64,000 bases of DNA from Methanosarcina mazei S-6 (GTDB lineage: Archaea; Halobacteriota; Methanosarcinia; Methanosarcinales; Methanosarcinaceae). Numbering within the stretch: position 1 is the stretch's first letter; each line of letters starts with the position of its first letter. Of the stretch, positions 1 through 7,844 are shown in pieces. Below the pieces are notes generated by a model. That model was not told the origin of the DNA and ran no database searches. It saw nothing but the letters and a program-made list of their open reading frames with translations. The translations under genes and the position numbers were made by a program. The stretch spans positions 1,922,001 through 1,986,000 of the forward strand of contig NZ_CP009512.1 in NCBI RefSeq assembly GCF_000970205.1. Direction: 5' to 3'.

Positions 1-2452
1 ATTTTAGTTCAGCTTTAGAGATTGAGTTTGCTTCTGAACTAGTTTGTACTTGGTTTATTAAGACAATTGGTGTTTTACCGCCGAATTCATAATTCCCTTT
101 ATATTTATTTTCTATGTGTTTGTAACCATATAATAGCGACGAAATGGAAACTTGCTTGCTGCTACTAAAACATATTGTATTCTCCAATTTTTCAGTTTCC
201 GCTTTTAGCAAGCCTTCATATGGGTATCTTTGAGGACAATTAGTTGAACAGTTACAAGGTATTTCTTTATTGAGTTTTATCTTTTTAATGGAAGCGTTTA
301 TGTGGTCAAGATGATTACAGATAACGCCTAATGCTTCTCTTTTATTATCACCTTTTATTCTGATCTCAATCCGCTTCTCATCAGGCTTCATCTCTACAAG
401 AGCATGTGAATTTTCGAGCTTTAATACCACTCCTTCTCTCCAGCACATAGGCATTTCATTCTCTTTTTTCTCGATGTCAGGATGCATTCGCACAATAAAG
501 CGGGTAATTATACCAGGAGGCAAAAAGTAATCATAACAATAAAAGAAGCAAAGATTATCTTTTTCGTCCCATATAAAGTTGGGTGCGTTTTTAGGTAAAA
601 GTTCAGGAATAAGATAGCTACTTTCATCTGGAAGTTCGTAAGCAAGCTCAAATTTGTTCATTAAGTCCATTAATTGGGGATAAATATTGGATGGATATGT
701 CTCTCTATCCCATATCTGGCGTAATTCACTGTATAACAATTTACCTTCACGTTGGAGAACAGACTTCGTAGACAATATTTTATAAAATGCACCTGTGACC
801 CATTCAGGTTTTAATATCACCATACTTTCTAATCTATCATCAAAATGAAGAATTACCCCCAGTTCGTGTAAATATCCATCAAGTGTGTTAATATTTTCTT
901 CGTCTAATCCTTCCGAAACACATATATCATAAAATTCATCGAAGGAAATCCAATAATCTTTAAGCCCTTCAAGTTTTCCACGTACTTTGTACCACGAATC
1001 AAACCATGAAGCTCTCATTAAAGGAAGGTTCCAAGCGGTTTTACTAATCGCTTCTTTTAGAATAGAGATTCCTTTACCATCTTTACTATCAATTTTAAAG
1101 TTATTTACAATTTGAGGAAACTTATTTTTGAGGTCTTTTAGATTTAAATCGTCATCACTTTCGTTCATCTTGCTCATTACAAGGATTATTGGGCTATCTC
1201 CACCAAAAGCTTCAATCGTGTGCAACCATGAATATATATTGTTAAAGTCCTTTGCCTTCCGCGCGTTCCATACTAGTAAATAAACTGAACGTGTTGTTAG
1301 GAAAAACTGGTGAGTTGCATGATAGATTTCCTGTCCACCAAAGTCCCAAATATTCAGTTTGATTATACTATTACTAGAATCAGGAGCTTTAGTGCTCCAT
1401 TTTGATATATTTATTCCTTCAGTTATCCCATCTTCCGCAAATTCATTGGTAATTAATCTATGAGTTAGGCAAGTTTTCCCAACTTCCCCGTTACCAACTA
1501 GTATTAACTTTGCTTCATTGTTTTCTGTAGTTTTTGATTGCTTCAATTGTCTCAAATAAGTGAGGATTGAGCTCAATCCCATAGAAACAATTTCAGGCGG
1601 AGGTGAAATTAAAGGATTATAAGAAACGTCAAGCTGTTTAAGTTCTGTAAGTTCTGCAATCTCAGTTGGTAGTTCAGTAAACTCATTCTCAGATAAGTCA
1701 AGTTTTACAAGTTTTTTAAGTTTTTTAATTTCAGGCGGTAGTTGAGTCAGATGGTTTCCAGACAAATACAGATTTTTAAGGTCTTTAAATTTTCCAATTT
1801 CTGGCGGTATTTGAGTCAGCTGATTATAAGAAATATCAAGATCCTCAAGGTTCTCAAGTTTACCAATTTCTTGTGGTAATTGAGTTAAATTATTATGACA
1901 TAAGGAAAGTCTCACAAGATTCCTGAGTCCAGATATCTCTGGAGATAGTTGGGTCAGTTGATTATTAGAAATATCAAGATTCTCAAGATTCTCAAGTTTT
2001 CCAATTTCAGATGGCAACTGTTTTAGATTGTTATGGCACAAAGAAAGTTTTGTAAGTTTTGTAAGTTCCCCAATTTCAGACGGTAGCAAAGTCAATTGAT
2101 TGCCAGTTAAGTCAATTTCTCTAAGGTTCTTAAGTTTTCCAATTTCTGATGGTAACTGTATAAGCTGACTATAAAATGAGTACAATTTTATGAGGTGTTC
2201 AAGTTCCCCAATTTCTGGAGGTAGTAGAGTTAAATGATTTCTGGATAAGTTTAGCTCTGTAAGGCTTTTTAATTTTCCAATTTCTGGTGACAGTTCAGTC
2301 AGGTCATTTCCATACAGATTAAGTTCTTTTAGGTTATCAAGTCTCCCTATTTCTGATGGTAGTTCGGTCAGATTATAACCATCTAAATAAAGCACTATAG
2401 AATTTTTTTTAGAAGCCTCTTTGATAAGTTGAATTACCTTTTCTTTTGTCAT
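1..2452 (-). CDS. Roco-family LRR-Roc-COR GTPase (3' end beyond window)
   Basis: The frame is open from an ATG at 2452 to the window edge (about 817 codons), so the C-terminus is missing. Residues about 20-300 hold twelve 23-residue leucine-rich repeats with a recurrent LPxEIGxL signature. A Roc GTPase domain follows: P-loop GNGEVGKT (Lys326), switch-II DFGGQE (Asp370) and a G4 region MSKMN near residue 424 that departs from the usual NKxD. After that comes a COR-like dimerisation region (LHELGVILHFDD, WVTGAFYKIL) and a Cys-containing segment CNCSTNCP. Methanosarcina Roco proteins are known relatives of LRRK2. The order LRR-Roc-COR is seen directly; the cellular role, probably nucleotide-dependent scaffolding or signalling, is not known. 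The gene is AT-rich compared with its housekeeping neighbours. Confidence 0.92.
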   Translation of the reverse strand, partial: MTKEKVIQLIKEASKKNSIVLYLDGYNLTELPSEIGRLDNLKELNLYGNDLTELSPEIGKLKSLTELNLSRNHLTLLPPEIGELEHLIKLYSFYSQLIQLPSEIGKLKNLREIDLTGNQLTLLPSEIGELTKLTKLSLCHNNLKQLPSEIGKLENLENLDISNNQLTQLSPEISGLRNLVRLSLCHNNLTQLPQEIGKLENLEDLDISYNQLTQIPPEIGKFKDLKNLYLSGNHLTQLPPEIKKLKKLVKLDLSENEFTELPTEIAELTELKQLDVSYNPLISPPPEIVSMGLSSILTYLRQLKQSKTTENNEAKLILVGNGEVGKTCLTHRLITNEFAEDGITEGINISKWSTKAPDSSNSIIKLNIWDFGGQEIYHATHQFFLTTRSVYLLVWNARKAKDFNNIYSWLHTIEAFGGDSPIILVMSKMNESDDDLNLKDLKNKFPQIVNNFKIDSKDGKGISILKEAISKTAWNLPLMRASWFDSWYKVRGKLEGLKDYWISFDEFYDICVSEGLDEENINTLDGYLHELGVILHFDDRLESMVILKPEWVTGAFYKILSTKSVLQREGKLLYSELRQIWDRETYPSNIYPQLMDLMNKFELAYELPDESSYLIPELLPKNAPNFIWDEKDNLCFFYCYDYFLPPGIITRFIVRMHPDIEKKENEMPMCWREGVVLKLENSHALVEMKPDEKRIEIRIKGDNKREALGVICNHLDHINASIKKIKLNKEIPCNCSTNCPQRYPYEGLLKAETEKLENTICFSSSKQVSISSLLYGYKHIENKYKGNYEFGGKTPIVLINQVQTSSEANSISKAELK

Positions 2453-2858
2453 TATCTTCCTCAACTACAATCAATTAACCTTAGATGTATTTTCAATTCC
2501 GCCATACAGTTCCATACTTTTACTCTAAAAGCTTTTTCTTTTTATTCAATTTTATTTATCACCTTTAATTTTAGAACAATTTGGATCGTTAAAAAATAAC
2601 ATTGCAAAATAAGAAGATTGGTGTTTTGGAAAAAACTTTTAGCTATTTTTATACCATAATTTGGTGTAAAGAAATAAAAAATATTTTTGGATAGGACAAT
2701 TTTGAATAATGGTTAAAAAAATTCAAGATCCCTATTACCCCCGGGTATGGTACGAGAGGTGTAATTTGAATCAATTAGACTTCTCTTTGGCTTATAGACT
2801 TTACCCGAGGAGGGATAATATTACTGGCAGTTCTCTCCCTACCCCTTGAACAGTTGGT
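2453..2858. other. AT-rich spacer upstream of the Roco gene
   Basis: There is no credible gene on either strand. It must contain the Roco promoter. A G/C-rich patch (CCCCCGGGTATGG, about 2739-2751) stands out from the AT-rich background, but I cannot assign it. Confidence 0.5.
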
Positions 2859-3494
2859 TTATTTATGAGACAGTGCAAGTTTTACCCCTATTACAGTAAA
2901 GATACCCGCTTTTCCCCAATTAATATACCTGCTGATCCTCTGCCTCTGTAATACTTTTTCTCCTATAGCCCCTGCAAAGACAGAAATTATAGAAAAAATC
3001 ACCCACGCCTGCACAAGGAACACTATTCCAAGGAATATCATCTGCATAGGGACACTGCCTGCTCCGGTATTCACAAACTGGGGAAGAAATGCGAGGAAGA
3101 ATAGTGCAACTTTAGGGTTAAGAACGTTCATAAAGATCCCGCGCCTGTAAAGGGCGAAAACATTTCTTTCCCTGATGGGGGCAGAAGATACAAGCTCTCC
3201 GCTTTCTCTCAAAGCCTGCCAGGCAAGGTAAAGTAGGTAGGCTGCTCCGGCATATTTTACGATTTCGAAGGCAAGGGCGGATTTGTATACGAGGGCTGAA
3301 ATCCCGAATGCAGCTGCGCTGGTGTGGACAAGTATGCCTGTGCACAGACCTGTTGCTGTTGCAATTCCTGCAATTTTTCCCTGTGAGATGCTCTGTGTGA
3401 GCACAAATAAGATATCCGGACCGGGAAGAAAGGTAAGGGCTGCAGAGGCTGCAATGAAATAGATTAACTGGGATTGCTCTATCAAATTTCTCAC
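2859..3494 (-). CDS. LysE/RhtB-family amino-acid exporter
   Basis: 211 residues, the usual length for the family, almost all hydrophobic with about six membrane helices. The N-terminal segment has the LysE-family signature FLPGPDILFVLTQSISQGK followed by a Gly-rich helix. It probably exports amino acids or small metabolites through the cytoplasmic membrane; the substrate cannot be told. The start is GTG at 3494, preceded on the minus strand by a good ribosome site (AGAAGGA). The alpha/beta hydrolase gene lies upstream on the same strand, 108 bp away, so co-transcription is possible but not shown. Confidence 0.85.
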   Translation of the reverse strand: MRNLIEQSQLIYFIAASAALTFLPGPDILFVLTQSISQGKIAGIATATGLCTGILVHTSAAAFGISALVYKSALAFEIVKYAGAAYLLYLAWQALRESGELVSSAPIRERNVFALYRRGIFMNVLNPKVALFFLAFLPQFVNTGAGSVPMQMIFLGIVFLVQAWVIFSIISVFAGAIGEKVLQRQRISRYINWGKAGIFTVIGVKLALSHK

Positions 3495-3602
3495 TTTTCC
3501 TTCTAACCATTTTTACTTATAACAGTTTTCCCTTCTAGCCATGTTTCCTTCTAACCATATTCGGAAGCTGGGTTTGGATTTAATATGAATTAACATATCA
3601 TT

Positions 3603-4397
3603 TTAAAGGACATGTTTATGGATTTCATCCTCCAGCAGTTCATAAAACTTTTCCTTTGCTTCTCTTTCAATCCAGGGTCTGTGCCCACATTTTTCCAGTA
3701 GAATAAATCTGAAATCCTTCAAAACCCCGGATAAGGGTTCTTTAACTCCATTGAAAGGGTGAGGATCATAGTCTCCGTGAATTGCAACTACCGGGCACCT
3801 GACTTTTGTTCCCAGTTTCAGAAGCTCACCGCTGCTCCTTAACTGATGCGCTTCTCCCCACACGCTTTTGAACACATCATAGTTATATTTGACCAGTTCT
3901 GCATCATGGGGGAGAGGGTCGTAGGTATCGGCTTTAGACATCAATTTTCCCAGGCTGCAAAAAGCTTCATTCTTGTTTTTAGCGGTAGAATTATTGAGAA
4001 CCCCGTCCAGAGAACGGTAGTCATCCCAATCTTCCTGTCCTAGCCTGCTTATCCGGGTACTCGTTACATTTGTAGCATATCTCTGTTCATATGGGCCACT
4101 TCCGACCAGAATCAATTTTTTCACGAGTTGAGGGTGAAGAGCTGCAAAGATAAAACTTAGGGTTGCACCCCAGGAAAACCCTATAAGGTTTACCGGTAAA
4201 GCTCCATGTTCTTTCAAAATAGATTTCAGTTCCTTTATCTGGCCCTCTATGCTTGCTTTAGTCTGGAGTGGTTCAAGGATTCCGGTAAAGGAGGAAAGTT
4301 CTCTGGCGACAGATGCCATTTCTCCGGGTGCACCCGGTCCTCCGTGAATAACGGCTGTAGTAAAAGGTGAATTTCCGTATTTCCTCAGATACGTCAT
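3603..4397 (-). CDS. Alpha/beta-hydrolase fold protein (proline iminopeptidase-like)
   Basis: 264 residues. An oxyanion-loop motif HGGPGAPG lies near residue 19, a nucleophile elbow GFSWGA near residue 74, an acid in GDYDPHP near residue 208 and the catalytic His in CGHRPW near residue 238. The HGGPG plus GxSWG combination is typical of prolyl iminopeptidases and related hydrolases, but the protein is shorter than standard Pip enzymes and has a reduced cap, so the substrate is open. No signal peptide is present, so it is cytoplasmic. ATG start at 4397. It is transcribed toward the LysE exporter. Confidence 0.8.
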   Translation of the reverse strand: MTYLRKYGNSPFTTAVIHGGPGAPGEMASVARELSSFTGILEPLQTKASIEGQIKELKSILKEHGALPVNLIGFSWGATLSFIFAALHPQLVKKLILVGSGPYEQRYATNVTSTRISRLGQEDWDDYRSLDGVLNNSTAKNKNEAFCSLGKLMSKADTYDPLPHDAELVKYNYDVFKSVWGEAHQLRSSGELLKLGTKVRCPVVAIHGDYDPHPFNGVKEPLSGVLKDFRFILLEKCGHRPWIEREAKEKFYELLEDEIHKHVL

Positions 4398-4872
4398 ACG
4401 TCTATCAGGTTAGACCTGTTTAGCTTAAAAACAATTGGTTTTAGAATCATATTGTCCTTACTTTTGCTTCGTAGCTCTTATACACAAACCAGCTCTTTCG
4501 ATAACCATTCTGGCTATTTATGTGTGTTCCATATATTCTCACGTTTTTCATGCTTACCATGTTAAGTTTTTTAAATCTAGAACAACAGTTTTTCAGTATT
4601 CATTGGTTTTTATCTTTGCCTTCGCAACTGTTATATACAACTCAATTCTTTCGATAATCATCCTCATTAGTTACATATGTAACCATCTGAACTTAATAAA
4701 ATTTGTAATAAATTTTCGTAATTTGTAATAAATTTTCGTAATATGTTTGTTATAACTGCTTATATAATTATTTTTAATATTGTTTATCAAAATTGTTTGT
4801 AACGACTTCAATAATAATTGTTTATAATAGTGTTTGTAATAACTTTAAAATAGAAAACCAAAAAGGATTACT
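4398..4872. other. Divergent spacer with an imperfect internal duplication
   Basis: The spacer separates the minus-strand hydrolase and the plus-strand MFS exporter and should hold both promoters. About 4450-4560 and 4595-4690 look like diverged copies of one segment: both contain CTTTTGC/CTTTGCCTTCG, then TTATAyACAA, then TTTCGATAAyCAT, then an ATGTGT/ACATATGTA stretch. A plus frame across it (4435-4728) would encode two similar hydrophobic segments, but it has no good start signal, so I do not call it a gene. Confidence 0.45.
4701..4740. repeat. Two exact 20-bp direct repeats
   Basis: The 20-bp unit ATTTGTAATAAATTTTCGTA occurs twice in exact tandem, about 130 bp upstream of the MFS exporter gene. 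Loose relatives of the TTTGTAATAA core continue to about 4850. They could be operator iterons or simple slippage repeats. Confidence 0.8.
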
Positions 4873-6087
4873 ATGTTTTCCCATAAAAAAACAGATAGTT
4901 CCAATGAAAATTTAAAAGGAAACCTGAAGGGGACTCTGCCGCTTCTGGCTCTTCTAACCGCTTTTCCAGCACTGTCGACGGACATGATCCTGCCCGCAGT
5001 CCCGTCCCTTGCCAGGACCTGGGACCAGCCCCTATCCGTAATCAACCTGATCCTGGTCTGTTTTTTCATAACCTACGGATTTTTCCTGCTCTTTTACGGC
5101 CCTATTTCTGACCGCTTTGGCCGCCGCCGTCCTTTGCTTGCCGGGCTTTTTGTGTATATAGTGGCAAGCCTGCTCTGTGCCCTTGCAACGAGTGCTTCCA
5201 TGCTTATAGGCTTCCGGATGCTGCAGGCTGCAGGAGCTGCTGCCAGTTCATCCCTCTCCATGGCAATGACAAAAGACATCTTCTCAGGACAGGAAAGGGA
5301 AAGAATTCTCGCCTACATTGCAATTATAATGGCCCTTGCACCTATGATCGCTCCTGTACTTGGCGGGTGGATACTTGCGGACTTTTCCTGGCCCTGGATC
5401 TTCTTTATTCAGGCAGTTATGGGAGTAATAGGGATTACTGGAGTCCTCCGCTTTCCCGAAACGCTTTCTGAGGTCTCGGATGTACCCCTGTCGCGGATGA
5501 TGCACAGCTACGGTCGTCTGCTTCTCAACCCTTCCTATATTGTCATGGTTCTTGTGATGTCAGCCAGCCTTTTTCCCCTTTACAGCTTTATTGCAGGCTC
5601 TTCTGCAATTTACGTTAACGAGTTCGGCCTGAGCGAACAAAAATACAGCTACTTCTTTGCCTTCAATGCCCTCGCCCTGATGATCGGTTCCTTTTCATGC
5701 CTCCGGTTGACGGGAAGCATCAGCTCAAAGCGTCTCATGACCATAGGATTTGCCGGTGTTTTCCTGGGCGGGTTTTTTCTCCTTCTCACAGGACAGCACG
5801 GTCCATGGAGCTTTGCTCTACCCATGTTTTTGATCACGTTTTCCCTTGGCCTGAGCCGTCCCCCAAGCAATAATCTCGTGCTCGAGCAGGTGGACCGTGA
5901 TGCAGGCTCAGCTTCTTCTCTGATGATCTTCTGCTATTTTACTCTCGGGGCTGTGGGTATGTGGTTTATTTCCCTTGAATGGGCGGATAAGATTTCAGTA
6001 CTGGGGATAATTGCTCTGAGCTGCGGAGCCATGGTGCTTGCCGCGTGGTTTATTTTGCAGAAAAAAGGAATCAAAGGGGCTGCCTGA
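4873..6087 (+). CDS. Bcr/CflA-type MFS drug:proton antiporter
   Basis: 404 residues with 12 predicted membrane helices, the standard size. The first helix carries the DHA1/Bcr-CflA signature (STDMILPAVPSLA), and the loop after helix 2 has MFS motif A, GPISDRFGRRRP. Expected role: proton-coupled export of drugs or other small toxic compounds at the cytoplasmic membrane. The start is ATG with AAGGA six bases upstream. It is single-gene, oriented away from the hydrolase and followed by a toxin-antitoxin pair. This family is common in bacteria, so past transfer is plausible but not shown here. Confidence 0.88.
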   Translation: MFSHKKTDSSNENLKGNLKGTLPLLALLTAFPALSTDMILPAVPSLARTWDQPLSVINLILVCFFITYGFFLLFYGPISDRFGRRRPLLAGLFVYIVASLLCALATSASMLIGFRMLQAAGAAASSSLSMAMTKDIFSGQERERILAYIAIIMALAPMIAPVLGGWILADFSWPWIFFIQAVMGVIGITGVLRFPETLSEVSDVPLSRMMHSYGRLLLNPSYIVMVLVMSASLFPLYSFIAGSSAIYVNEFGLSEQKYSYFFAFNALALMIGSFSCLRLTGSISSKRLMTIGFAGVFLGGFFLLLTGQHGPWSFALPMFLITFSLGLSRPPSNNLVLEQVDRDAGSASSLMIFCYFTLGAVGMWFISLEWADKISVLGIIALSCGAMVLAAWFILQKKGIKGAA

Positions 6088-6159
6088 AAAAAACAAACTA
6101 TAAAATTTTATTTCTGTAAAACGATAGAACTTTATTTCTGTGTATGTATACACAGATAC

Positions 6160-6377
6160 ATGGGTACGAAGACTATCTCAATTCGGGATAATACCTATGA
6201 CATGTTAAAAAATGCAAAAAGGGAATGGGAAAGTTTCAGCGATACTATTGATCGACTGTTGAAATAGGAAAAAAAGATCTGTCAGTTTATTTCGGAGCCC
6301 TGGAAAATGATGACCTTCTTGAAGGGCTGGCTGAGGATTCCAGGAAAATGAGGGAACTGTCGAGGCTCAGAATATGA
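6160..6377 (+). pseudogene. vapB: VapB-type antitoxin (UPF0330/DUF217-like), reading frame broken
   Basis: The first frame (6160-6267) gives 35 residues: MGTKTISIRDNTYDMLKN, then a helix ending FSDTIDRLLK, then UAG. The expected C-terminal half (GKKDLSVYFGALENDD..., ending RELSRLRI) continues in another frame from 6267 and stops at 6377, overlapping the vapC start as ATGA. The whole matches the family layout of an N-terminal ribbon-helix-like DNA-binding part plus a C-terminal toxin-binding tail. Loss of one A in a run near 6262-6264 would explain both the UAG and the frame change. A slippery A_AAA_AAG (6270-6276) sits exactly where a -1 shift would restore the frame. Confidence 0.75.
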
Positions 6378-6757
6378 TAATACTTGACACCAGCGCCCTT
6401 GTCGATTATTTCAAAGGTGTAGAAAAGACCCGTGAATTCATGGATAACGATGTAACAACTACTGTTATAACTTACTATGAAATTCTCTCAGGGGTCAAAC
6501 ATAGAAAAGCCAGAAAAGAAGAACAGTTCTTCAGAAGGTTCTTTTCCGAAATCGATATACTGGACTTCAATCTAAAAGCTGCGGAGGAAGCAAGTAGTAT
6601 AATGGGCAGGCTGCTGAGCATTGGTACTCCGGTAAACAGCGTGGACGTCCTTATAACAGGCATAGCTGTGATAAACGGAGCAGAAAAAATTGTTTCCAGG
6701 GATATAAATTTTATCAGCATCGGGAAAGTTTCCGATCTGGAAGTTTTAGTCTACTAA
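6374..6757 (+). CDS. vapC: VapC-type PIN-domain ribonuclease toxin
   Basis: 127 residues, the typical PIN toxin length. Acidic metal-binding residues are in place: Asp5 (LDTSALVDYF), Glu in TYYEILSG near residue 38, Asp in NSVDVLITG near residue 95 and Asp in SRDINF near residue 113. VapC toxins cut tRNA or rRNA and are held inactive by VapB. The start overlaps the antitoxin stop, the usual translationally coupled layout. The toxin frame and catalytic residues are intact while the antitoxin frame is broken, which raises the question of how the cell tolerates it. Confidence 0.9.
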   Translation: MIILDTSALVDYFKGVEKTREFMDNDVTTTVITYYEILSGVKHRKARKEEQFFRRFFSEIDILDFNLKAAEEASSIMGRLLSIGTPVNSVDVLITGIAVINGAEKIVSRDINFISIGKVSDLEVLVY

Positions 6758-6845
6758 TTTGCATTTTTTATGAACCGCTTTCCCTTCATTTTCAGGCCCG
6801 AACCACTGATCGCGATTAAAAATCGGTTCACGCGATAAAGCAAAC

Positions 6846-7529
6846 TCAAACTTTACTGCTTTTATCCCGTGCTTCCAGACCTTTTTGCCGCTTCACAAAT
6901 CTGGAACCCATTTCAAAAGCTTTCTCACAATCCTGAGGGAACACTTCTTTTCGCCTTTTTGCTTTCTCTTCGGGATCAAACCTGTCCGCCACATATTTTG
7001 AGTAGTCATCAAACTGGTAGGTATCGGTGCTGCACAGTGATTCCGAATATCCGAAAATTCTCTTTGCAAGGTTTTCATTTAATCCAATAGTTGTTCTGAG
7101 TCCAAATATGTCGAAGAATTCTTCCTTTGCCCCCATAGTGTAGATAAAACCGACAGGGATATTTTTCGGATAAAGCGTGGGAGGCTCATCGGAGTAGACG
7201 AGATACGGGAATATGTAGCGTTCCATGAATGACCTCATTTCGCCTGTAGAGTTTCCAAGGTAAATAGGTGATCCGAGTATTAAGGCATCAGCATCTTCCA
7301 GCTTCTCCAGCACAGGTGTCAGATCGTCCTGCATTGCGCATTTTCCATAGCTTTTTCCGTCCCTTAATTTGCAGGCAAAGCAACTTATGCATCCTTTGAA
7401 ATCAAGGTCATAAAGATGGATCATTTCCGTTTCCGCACCCTCTGAGGCTGCCCCTTCAAGAGCTTTCTCAAGCAGGGTAGCAGTGTTCCATGTCCTGCGA
7501 GGACTTCCGTTTATTGCTATCACTTTCAT
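6846..7529 (-). CDS. Flavodoxin-fold NAD(P)H-dependent FMN reductase / iron-sulfur flavoprotein-like
   Basis: 227 residues. The N-terminus MKVIAINGSPRRTWNTATLL is the FMN-phosphate-binding loop, and LILGSPIYLGNSTGEMRSFMER near residue 85-106 is the second FMN loop. Between them GCISCFACK, with a further Cys ten residues on, gives a C-x2-C-x2-C-x10-C array. Iron-sulfur flavoproteins of methanogens have a compact four-Cys motif here for a 4Fe-4S cluster; this last spacing is longer, so a cluster is likely but not certain. Probable role: cytoplasmic electron transfer or reduction of quinones or oxidants. ATG start with AGAGGT upstream. Confidence 0.83.
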   Translation of the reverse strand: MKVIAINGSPRRTWNTATLLEKALEGAASEGAETEMIHLYDLDFKGCISCFACKLRDGKSYGKCAMQDDLTPVLEKLEDADALILGSPIYLGNSTGEMRSFMERYIFPYLVYSDEPPTLYPKNIPVGFIYTMGAKEEFFDIFGLRTTIGLNENLAKRIFGYSESLCSTDTYQFDDYSKYVADRFDPEEKAKRRKEVFPQDCEKAFEMGSRFVKRQKGLEARDKSSKV

Positions 7530-7650
7530 GATTTTACCTCTAATTTCCTCCTTTTAATCAGGTTTTTAATGATATGATTTCATCTACAATCAGTTTTTCT
7601 GAGTTTAATCAAAAGAACAGGTGAATTTTAAACGTGTTAATGCAGGAAAA

Positions 7651-7753
7651 GAGAATTTACATAAAGAGAATTTACAGAAAGAGAACTTAAAGAAAAAGAG
7701 AACTTAAAGAAAAAGAGAACTTAAAGAAAAAGAGAACTTAAAGAAAAAGAGAA
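7651..7753. repeat. 17-bp tandem repeats (AAGAGAACTTAAAGAAA)
   Basis: Four near-perfect 17-bp copies follow two degenerate ones (GAGAATTTACATAAA, GAGAATTTACAGAAA). They lie in the 315-bp spacer between the convergent-side 3' end of lon and the flavoprotein promoter. The rest of the spacer shows nothing recognisable. Confidence 0.85.
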
Positions 7754-7844
7754 TTTTCCATGACATTTTCATGGTGACTTTGAAAAATAAAGAAGTGGAT
7801 AGTTACGGTACTGGCAGGCCGTATACTATCCTTGCCTGCAGGTT

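Noticed and set aside
4435-4728. 97-residue hydrophobic plus-strand frame
   Set aside because: Composition follows the AT-rich background, there is no ribosome site, and it overlaps the promoter region of the divergent pair.
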